Positions 57,409-64,000 of a DNA stretch of 64,000 nucleotides are shown here, piece by piece. The notes under the pieces were generated by a model, which had not been told where the DNA came from, made no database searches, and saw only the letters and a list, made by a program, of their open reading frames with translations. Made by a program: the position numbers and the translations under genes. Every line of letters starts with the position of its first letter. The first letter of the stretch is position 1. The stretch comes from Rhodeus uyekii (lineage: Eukaryota; Chordata; Actinopteri; Cypriniformes; Acheilognathidae), in contig JAWRVZ010000052.1 in assembly GCA_037043235.1 (NCBI GenBank), positions 1,115,001-1,179,000 of the forward strand, given 5' to 3'.

Positions 57409-57941
57409 ATACCATTAACTGGTCAAATTTTCTCCACTGAGAGGTCCTTCTGATGTAAACCTCTAGGGCACTGATTGGGCAATGTCATCTTAACTTCTCT
57501 TGTCCAACAGACATCTGGGTAGGATTTGAGAAAGAATGTGCGGACAAAATAAATATATGTATATATATATATATATATATACAGTAATACCTCGCTTTAC
57601 GAGCGACTTGGTATACGAGCATGGAGGGTCGAATCGGTGTACGAGCATTGTATCGGTGTACGAGAAAAAAATTCCCTCACCCATGCGCAGTTTTGTGTGG
57701 AAAAAGTCCTAACGCTCAGCATAAAATAAATATTCTAATGACAGCCTCTCATAACACAGTCAGGAGGTTCAAACCCCTTTATAACCCCTTAACTCATTCA
57801 TTGGCTGCATAATTCACCACAGTAATACTTTTATAAGTGATTTACAGAAGTTTTTACCTCATATTCTAAACATTAATTAATTGTGATCCTATTGTTCACG
57901 TAGTGAAATATACATGTACAGTACCTCTAAGCAGTAATTGC

Positions 57942-58040
57942 TGGTTCATGAATTCAGTGTCTCCTAGTTCTGCCTGAGTGTGTATGTGTGTGTGTGTGTG
58001 GTCACTGAACACCTGAATCTCATATCATCTGCCTATCTCC
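57942..58040 (+). repeat. LTR fragment of the 34162 gypsy family
   Basis: GGTTCATGAATTCAGTGTCT, CCTAGTTCTGCCTGAGTGTG and GTCACTGAACACCTGA resemble the first 90 bp of the LTR at 34162 (GGTTCATTAATTCATTGTCT, CCTAGTTACTGCCTGTGTGT). Confidence 0.55.
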
Positions 58041-58059
58041 CAACTTTCGTGGCTCCCTC

Positions 58060-58208
58060 GCATTCGTTCATTCGCGGCTCCCGCGATTTCTTTCTCTCGC
58101 GGCTCCCGCGAATTCGTTCATTCACGGCTCCCGCGAGTTCGTTCTCTCGCGGCTCCCGCGAGTTCGTTCGTTCGCAGCTCCCGTGAATTCGTTCGTTCGC
58201 GGCTCCCA
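58060..58208 (+). repeat. Minisatellite of about 26 bp, GC-rich and palindromic
   Basis: Five to six copies of a unit like TTCGTTCATTCGCGGCTCCC + GCGAA. The unit contains the inverted pair TCGCGG and CCGCGA around CTC, so each copy can fold into a small hairpin. Confidence 0.85.
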
Positions 58209-58634
58209 TGTTCCACGACTTTATCTCTGGATTATCACTTCGTTTGTTTTCTGCACTATTATAATAAATTCACTCATTTGCTTTCATCCTTCCTTTCCCC
58301 GCTCCCCCCTCCTCTCTCTCCTCCAAGCAGGCTGCACAAACCTGAAGTGCATTACAGTAAATTGTCAAGTATTTTTAGAGTTTAATTGTCAATTATTAAT
58401 TAGTATTTATATGAGATCTTAATGGTTACAATTTTAACTGCAATTAATAGGGAAAAACAAAAAAAAATTAAAATGGGCATTTGTGGTCATGTGGAACGAA
58501 TTAATTGATTTTTAGTGCATTTTTATGGGGAAATTTGTTTCGGTGTAATAGCATTTTGGTTTACGAGCTTGCTCTTGAATTAAAGGAATTAAAACGAATT
58601 AAACACGTAAACTGAGGTATTACTGAGGTATTAC

Positions 58635-58661
58635 TATATATATATATATATATATATGTAC

Positions 58662-58737
<76 letters not shown>
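58635..58737. repeat. AT dinucleotide microsatellite
   Basis: Two AT tracts separated by GTACATATGTG; together with 57553-57581 they flank the MITE and were one tract before its insertion. Confidence 0.95.
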
Positions 58738-58739
<2 letters not shown>

Positions 58740-58740
<1 letters not shown>

Positions 58741-59770
58741 GTTGTTGTTTAGTTAACAATATAATTGAGAGTCAAAGCCACATTTTGAGTATACAGTTGT
58801 ACCTGGAATTAAATTCTGTTCAAAGATACAAGATGATGATACATAAACATAACATACCTGCCTTTTCTAAGGTGTTTGATGTTTCTATGCACTGGAGAGA
58901 AGAAAATAAATTGTTCCTGCTTCGTCAGTGAGCTCACCTTCATGTGTTCCATTCCATTGTGTTACTTTCCATTATTTTTATGTGCTCTTTGACCATTGAG
59001 TTTGCCTCTTGTTCTGCTAATTATTTGTTTATTATTTTAATGTTATAAAAGTGACATGTGAAGGTCAAGGATGATAACCAATATTGGGAATGTATCAATG
59101 GCACTGACCAACACATAGCTAAAACATGCTCCTGATGTGAAGGTTTTTGTGTAGGCCATATTGGGACCCACATAAAGAACAAAGCCTTGTTTGTATGATG
59201 AATAAGAGTTTAGCATCCAAATGTTACATATGGAAACTAATATTGAAATTATATAAGTGTAACGGGGTTAAAAAATAATATTCAATTTAAAAAGGTTTTG
59301 TGTTGTGTGAATTACATAAAACAATGTTTTTGGTTAAAGTGTTTGAGGTCTCCCCTCTTGTGGCTGTGGATGGTACTGCAGGCGCTGTATTTTGTCCTCG
59401 CTCTCTTGACGTGCGGCAGCAGATTTAAGATTCGCTGCTGCTGGTATGTACGGTTTTTCATGCTCTGACTTATTAAAGTAATTGCGATATTTAATGCGAG
59501 TCTTTTTGACACAATTACTTTTATGGTTGTATTTGAACATGTGTATAACTTATCTAACACTTTAACGGTTGTTCAGATTGTTATAAAAGTATAAAATTTC
59601 CTTGTGAGTCACCTGAGGTGAAACGAGTGTATTTCTTGTGTTAACGATCTGACAATTTTTTTATGAGTTTAGTAAATGCAATTTCTATTTTTCTAGTGAT
59701 TTTCAAGTGTCTGCAGTTTCCATTCAGCAAGAGTAAATTGTATTTTTCTGTTTTTCCAATAAGATAAAGA
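58740..59770. other. No gene seen
   Basis: AT-rich. The stretch 59340-59470 is less AT-rich but shows no known motif. Confidence 0.5.
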
Positions 59771-59787
59771 AATACGAAAAGAAGCTC

Positions 59788-60650
59788 ATGTGTGAGTGCG
59801 TCTGTCCACATCCCAGAACTTTGGAAACTGTGGGCTTGGCCTCTGAGGGGGCCCAGCTCATAGATTCAGGTCTCTCAACCAAGGTTGTTGAGACCATACT
59901 CCACTCCAGAGCTCCCTCCACGAGGAAGCTATACGCCCTGAAGTGGAGACTCTTCACTTCTTGGTGTAGCGAGAAGCAGGTGAACCCAGTTACATTAGTC
60001 ACATTGGCAAAGTGCTGGAGTTCCTGCAGGAAAGATTCGCTGCAGGGCTGTCCCCTTCCAGCCTGAAGGTTTACTTGGCTGCCATAGCTGCTTACCACGT
60101 TCCTCTGGGTGGCAAGTCCATTGCCAGGGACCCCCTCATCATACGCTTCCTCCGTGTTACTATTAGGCTGAGGCCTGCAGTACAGCCCAAGGTTCCTACC
60201 TGGAAGGTCCCAGTTCCTCTAAAATTCCTCACTTTGAAAACTTTGTTCTTATTAGCTATAACATCCCTAAAGAGAGTTGGGGATCTTCAGGCGCTCTCTG
60301 TAGCTCCCTCCTGCCTTGAGTTTGCACCTGGGATGGTAAAAGCCTTCCTCCATCCCAGGCCAGGCTATGTGCCCAAAGTGCCCACTCATGTGGCCAGGTC
60401 TATCGTGCTGCAGGCCTTTTGCCCTCCCCCCTTCGGTGACCAGGAATTTAAAAACAAGGTCTGTCCAGTGCGAGCACTGGACACTTACGTCCACAGGTCT
60501 GCCCCTTGGCGTAAGTCAGACCAGTTGTTTGTTTGCTTTGGGACCCCCAAGGGGGCCCCAGCATCCAAACCCACTTTAAGCAGGTGGATAGTTGAGGCTA
60601 TCACCCTGGCTTACGTGTCTCTTGAAAGAGAACGTCTCAGGTTACGTATG
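59788..60650 (+). pseudogene. DIRS tyrosine recombinase with N-terminal domain, C-terminus deleted
   Basis: The frame reads GLSTKVVETILHSRAPSTRK, LYALKWRLFTSWCSEKQVNP; after a frameshift near 60015 VLEFLQERFAAGLSPSSLKV, YLAAIAAYHVPLGGKSIARD form the SAM-like DNA-binding domain. The catalytic domain begins with LLAITSLKRVGDLQALSVAP, in which the Arg is catalytic Arg I. It continues to RWIVEAITLAY, and then the sequence jumps directly to the internal complementary region. The H-x-x-R motif and the Tyr are deleted. Confidence 0.88.
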
Positions 60651-60692
60651 TAACCATAGTTCCCTGAGAGGGAACGAGACGCTGCGTCTTTG
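60624..60692 (+). other. Internal complementary region of second DIRS copy
   Basis: It reads CTTGAAAGAG, AAC, GTCTCAGGTTACGTATGTAA, TTCCCTGAGAGGGAACGAGA. The right half is the exact kind of complement of the terminus at 60880-60931, with AAC again at the joint (60634-60636). Confidence 0.85.
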
Positions 60693-60934
60693 GCCTCAGC
60701 TCCTTGTGCCTTCCGGGCTTGCTCAGACATCTCTAAGCTGCCGCTTCCGGGCTACCGGCGCTCTTTTATGACCTGGTTCGTGACATCACCGAGCCGCGAC
60801 TGTCACTCACGCACATGGAAGTTTACATATTGTGCTTCGCGAAGCAGCGCGCGATTATTCCCCAAAGTGATCGAAAGACGCAGCGTCTCGTTCCCTCTCA
60901 GGGAACTATGGTTACATACGTAACCTGAGACGTT

Positions 60935-61967
60935 TTTCACATGGCACATCATCTGGGCCACACTGGTTTGTCCCAGCAATTTATTATTGTTAATTATTTT
61001 CTTTTTTTGGTTTAACATTTGACTGTTGGCCAACTATTTTAGAATCATAAAAATTACATTTGTTTGTACAAAAACTCATGCCTCTTGCTTTTTCTAAGTG
61101 GAACTTATTTGTGTGCTTTTGTCTGGTTGTTTTTCAACTTTATTTTGGGTTCCTAATCACTGCAATTTCGTTACTTGCATCAATCAGTTTCACTGGAATC
61201 ACATTTGGCACATACTGCTACCAGAGTCAAGAAAATGAGCTTTCACTCGCAACAAGATGACCAATGGCCTCACAAGAATCATTATACAGTTTTTTCGATG
61301 GCAACTTTATTGATAGAAGAGGGCAGTGGCTTTAGGTCATCCAATTGGATCCTGGAATTCTGCCAGGAAGCAGCACTGCATTTTCTTCTGCATAATTGTG
61401 TATTAAGTCACAACTCTCTCAATGCATTTAACATCCAAGACATACTTAGCCAACTTGTCCGTGCATTTAGGAATTAAATCAATCTACAAATACTGCTGAA
61501 CCAATGCAGATAGCCGATCCTTGAACACAGCATGCATAAAGCGCATAAAGATACATAAGTGTCTTGAAAAATCTTCTGCCCTATATAATAGTAATGTGGG
61601 CGATGACATTTATGCACAGTCTGTGATCCAGTTCTTCACCACAGTGCAAGTGACTTTGTTTTTTAACTAAAACTACAGTTAACAGTTTTGTCTATCTCCA
61701 AACGCCTAATGCTAAGTGATAGCAACGCTCCCTCCTTGAGAAATGAACACTTTTCCCTATTTAAATGCTTGAAATACTTTTCTTTTTCACATCTGAACTT
61801 TTTCATATCTGAACTTCTAGTGTTCCCTCTTCAGATTTTCCAGACGAATAACTTGGGGTTCAGTTATCAAAACTAGCTTGTCCTCATCATCATGTGTGTT
61901 ACTGCCTGAAAAACAAAGAGAATTCAAAATTCTAATTTCAAGTCATAAACAAGAAAAAAAACACAAT
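60935..61967. other. No gene seen
   Basis: AT-rich DNA; no repeat end or coding motif found. Confidence 0.5.
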
Positions 61968-61972
61968 GGCGT

Positions 61973-62362
61973 TGTCACACAAGGTAAGTGCGTGTGCGAT
62001 GCAAAAGACACGAGGAGCAGCACGATCTAAACTCAAACTCTATTTATTGATAAACATGACAAACAAAAGACTTGGAACAAACTGAAATGGCACAAGGCAG
62101 TGCAAAAACTCAGAAATACGGAGAGACATCCACACACGTTTAACATCCACAAGGTACGTTAACGACTGACAAAGACAAAAATAAACACGGAACGCTGGTT
62201 CTGCGTGGTTATTTGACATGGTATTTATGGGTAAACATGAAATGACACACAGCTGACGACAGTAACAATCAGTGATTAGACACAGACAGGTGCCGGGAGA
62301 ACAACGGAGATACACAGAAGTGAACCCGAATGTGACAGACGCGACAAGATGAGAATGTGACA
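61973..62362 (-). mobile_element. Solo LTR with perfect GGCGT duplication
   Basis: The ends are TGTCACA and TGTGACA, a 7-bp inversion; GGCGT flanks both sides (61968-61972, 62363-62367). It is 390 bp and has no internal genes. AATAAA-like signals are on the minus strand (complement of TTTATT at 62041). Confidence 0.92.
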
Positions 62363-62497
62363 GGCGTAGCATGCAAGAATGGAATGGGTGCTAATTCCAT
62401 TTTATTATCCATTTAAAGTGGAAAATAAATTACTTTATATGAAAATATCAGTCTTTCAGTCGAATCAGAATGTATCTGATTGATTGAGGACGTTGGT

Positions 62498-62537
62498 CTG
62501 TTCCTTGTTGGTCTGTTGGCAGACCAACAAGGAACAG
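62498..62537. other. Perfect 18-bp hairpin with TTGG loop
   Basis: The arms CTGTTCCTTGTTGGTCTG (62498-62515) and CAGACCAACAAGGAACAG (62520-62537) are exact complements. There is no T tract after it and no gene before it, so a terminator role is not suggested. Confidence 0.95.
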
Positions 62538-62543
62538 GTAAGG

Positions 62544-62855
62544 TGTCACGTCTTCACTAAACCTGGACTCTTATTTTGCCTTTTTTTAGTCACATGTTCA
62601 TTTTGTTCTAGATCTTTCTGTCACCCATCAGTTGTCATAGTCACTAATCATCACAGGTGTTTGTCTTTTGTTCATTATCACTAGTATATTTAGTTCTCCT
62701 TCTCCACCTTTCAGTTGTCGGTAGTTGTTTGTGCATTTCACATGTTTGTGGTTCATACGTGTTTGAATGCACTGCTGTTACGGCACTCTGCATTTATCAT
62801 TAAAGTTTCATTGGATTCTCATCTTCGTCTTCGTCTGCGCCGTCATTCCGTGACA
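62544..62855 (+). mobile_element. Solo LTR with perfect TAAGG duplication
   Basis: The ends are TGTCACG and CGTGACA; TAAGG flanks both sides (62539-62543, 62856-62860). It is 312 bp and has a TATTTAGTTCTCC promoter-like stretch and ATTAAAG near the end. A different family from its neighbour at 61973. Confidence 0.92.
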
Positions 62856-63061
62856 TAAGGCTACAGGTGGTAAGCAGACTTCAATTCAGTCAAGCAAATA
62901 AACACCAATGGCATAAACTTAATTTAAACTGACTCCATCCCAAACAACAAATCAGTAATAAACAAATGCACCAATTTTGCTTATTCACTGATGAATTCGT
63001 TTTGAACATTATATACACAAGTAGTACGAGCATGGGGAATAGAGGGAGTAAGAGAATTAAT

Positions 63062-63720
63062 TAAAAATTTTGGTGCGTGTGTCATGTTAGGTGCTCATGG
63101 AAGAGATGTGTTTTCAGTAGTCTTTTAAACCTTGACAAGGAATCTGCAGTCCGGATGAGGGCAGGGAGATTGTTCCACCAGCCGATACTCCACATCACCA
63201 TAATCCTCCAGAAAATATTTGGGGCAATTCCATTTAGAATAATATTGTACAAGATGAAATCAGCTATTTCTGTTTCTGCTCACACTTCACAGGTTCTGCC
63301 AATTCAGATAGTTAATTCTTCATTAACCTGATGCATCAGCACCCAAAAAAACAAATTATTTTGACACATAGCAGGCCTGAATGTCCTTAAAATAAGCTGA
63401 TTTTCTTTGATCTTTTGATCGAAATTGTGATGTACTGTATATATGAAATTGTGGTATAAACAACATAGCACCCAGAGTAAAAATCTACCAAAAAACGTAT
63501 CTAAGTTTGCGTGACAATGAAAATCTTATTTATATTACATTGTAGTAGCAAGTGGAAGGAACTCCAGTGAACAGTTGAAATGTCACTTGACTTGACATTC
63601 TTTGTCTCAGCACCCTCAGTTCAATCCGGTGAAACAGAGTTCCTGTGATGCCCAGTGACGAGAGGATGATCAGAAGGATCTGATGATTAACAGTGTCAAA
63701 AGTAGCCGATAGATCCAAGA
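63062..63720 (-). pseudogene. L2-like LINE remnant
   Basis: The minus strand reads MDLSATFDTVNHQILLIILS then SLGITGTLF at 63720-63630, and later WWNNLPALIRTADSLSRFKR then LLKTHLFHE at about 63180-63085. These are a middle and a C-terminal block of the same reverse transcriptase family as at 29252-30421. The catalytic part between is lost. Confidence 0.75.
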
Positions 63721-64000
63721 GTATGTATGAGTGTGTGTGTTTTGTACATTCTACTTACCTGAGTGCTTTTTGTTTGGTTCAATGTTGTTCACAATGAATG
63801 TATGCTGTACACAGATCCTGTTTAGCCCCTTGACTTCAATCTGCGGTGTGACAGATCAACAGAACACAAAGGATCTAGCAGGCCTACTGACAGCATGATG
63901 GAGGTTATCAACTCTGTTTACCAATAACCTGCTCCAGCCCACAAGCCCAGAGATTTTTGGTGGGGTGGCTACAATATCCCAGACATGGTGGCCAAAGCCC
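63721..64000. other. No gene seen
   Basis: No coding signal before the window ends. Confidence 0.5.

Larger units (their letters stand above)
57582..58634. mobile_element. Tigger/pogo-like MITE inserted in an AT microsatellite
   Basis: The left end is CAGTAATACCTCGCTTTACG and the complement of the right end reads CAGTAATACCTCAGTTTACG. Inner parts also correspond (GTATACGAGC, GGTTTACGAGC). Both ends lie against AT tracts, fitting a TA target. The terminal GAGGTATTAC is doubled at the right end. A piece of gypsy-like LTR and a minisatellite lie inside; no transposase. Confidence 0.75.
59785..60931 (+). mobile_element. Second DIRS element, 3' end only
   Basis: The copy begins inside the tyrosine recombinase gene and keeps the recombinase, the internal complementary region (60624-60692) and the right terminal repeat (60775-60931). 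ORF1, reverse transcriptase and the left terminus are missing. The terminus ends ACCTGAGAC followed by GTT (60932-60934), as in the other copy. Sequence differs from the first copy at many sites, so it is another lineage or older. Confidence 0.88.

Noticed and set aside
62498..62537. Hairpin as a transcription terminator or microRNA precursor
   Set aside because: No gene is upstream, no T tract follows, and the 4-base loop with an 18-bp stem is too short for a typical microRNA precursor.

Overview
The window looks like nuclear DNA of a teleost fish, probably a cyprinid (inference). It is AT-rich, has GT-AG introns, and carries a vertebrate GABA-A receptor gene together with repeats typical of fish genomes: L2/CR1-like LINEs, a 5S-rRNA-derived SINE, DIRS elements, chromodomain gypsy elements, hAT and Tigger DNA transposons, and long AT-repeat and tetranucleotide microsatellites. 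There are no prokaryotic features and no tRNA or rRNA genes.

One host gene can be supported. The last five coding exons of a GABA-A receptor beta subunit, most likely gabrb4, lie on the + strand at 6035-6117, 9816-9953, 13998-14150, 15625-15881 and 16831-17184. They encode the Cys loop, half of the agonist site, all four transmembrane helices and the intracellular loop. The signal peptide and N-terminal exons must lie upstream of the window. A long AT-rich tract without other genes follows the stop and may be 3' UTR as far as a polyadenylation signal near 23886. The introns hold two LINEs, a small LTR element, a SINE and dispersed repeats.

From about 26.9 kb to the end the DNA is almost entirely transposons, often nested. 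In order: a decayed gypsy element (26.9-31.2 kb) invaded by a LINE; a hAT element; a Tigger-like element split by a gypsy element (33.8-36.6 kb); a LINE with an esterase-bearing ORF1 split by a solo LTR that itself contains a second solo LTR (38.0-42.9 kb); a gag-only LTR element with a 14-residue repeat (43.6-45.9 kb); a hAT element with perfect 8-bp target duplications (46.0-48.3 kb); a chromodomain gypsy element on the minus strand (49.2-56.8 kb) split by a 4.5 kb DIRS element; solo LTRs at 57.0, 62.0 and 62.5 kb; a Tigger-like MITE (57.6-58.6 kb); and a truncated second DIRS copy (59.8-60.9 kb).

Most insertion boundaries can be placed to the base from target-site duplications. The clearest structure is the DIRS element: inverted terminal repeats, an internal complementary region that joins the complements of both ends around AAC, and an insertion site where a single GTT of the gypsy reverse transcriptase gene is now present at both ends. 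Every transposon reading frame I could follow is broken or incomplete, except the gag-only ORF and the DIRS ORF1. The boundaries and family names are read by eye, without alignment searches.
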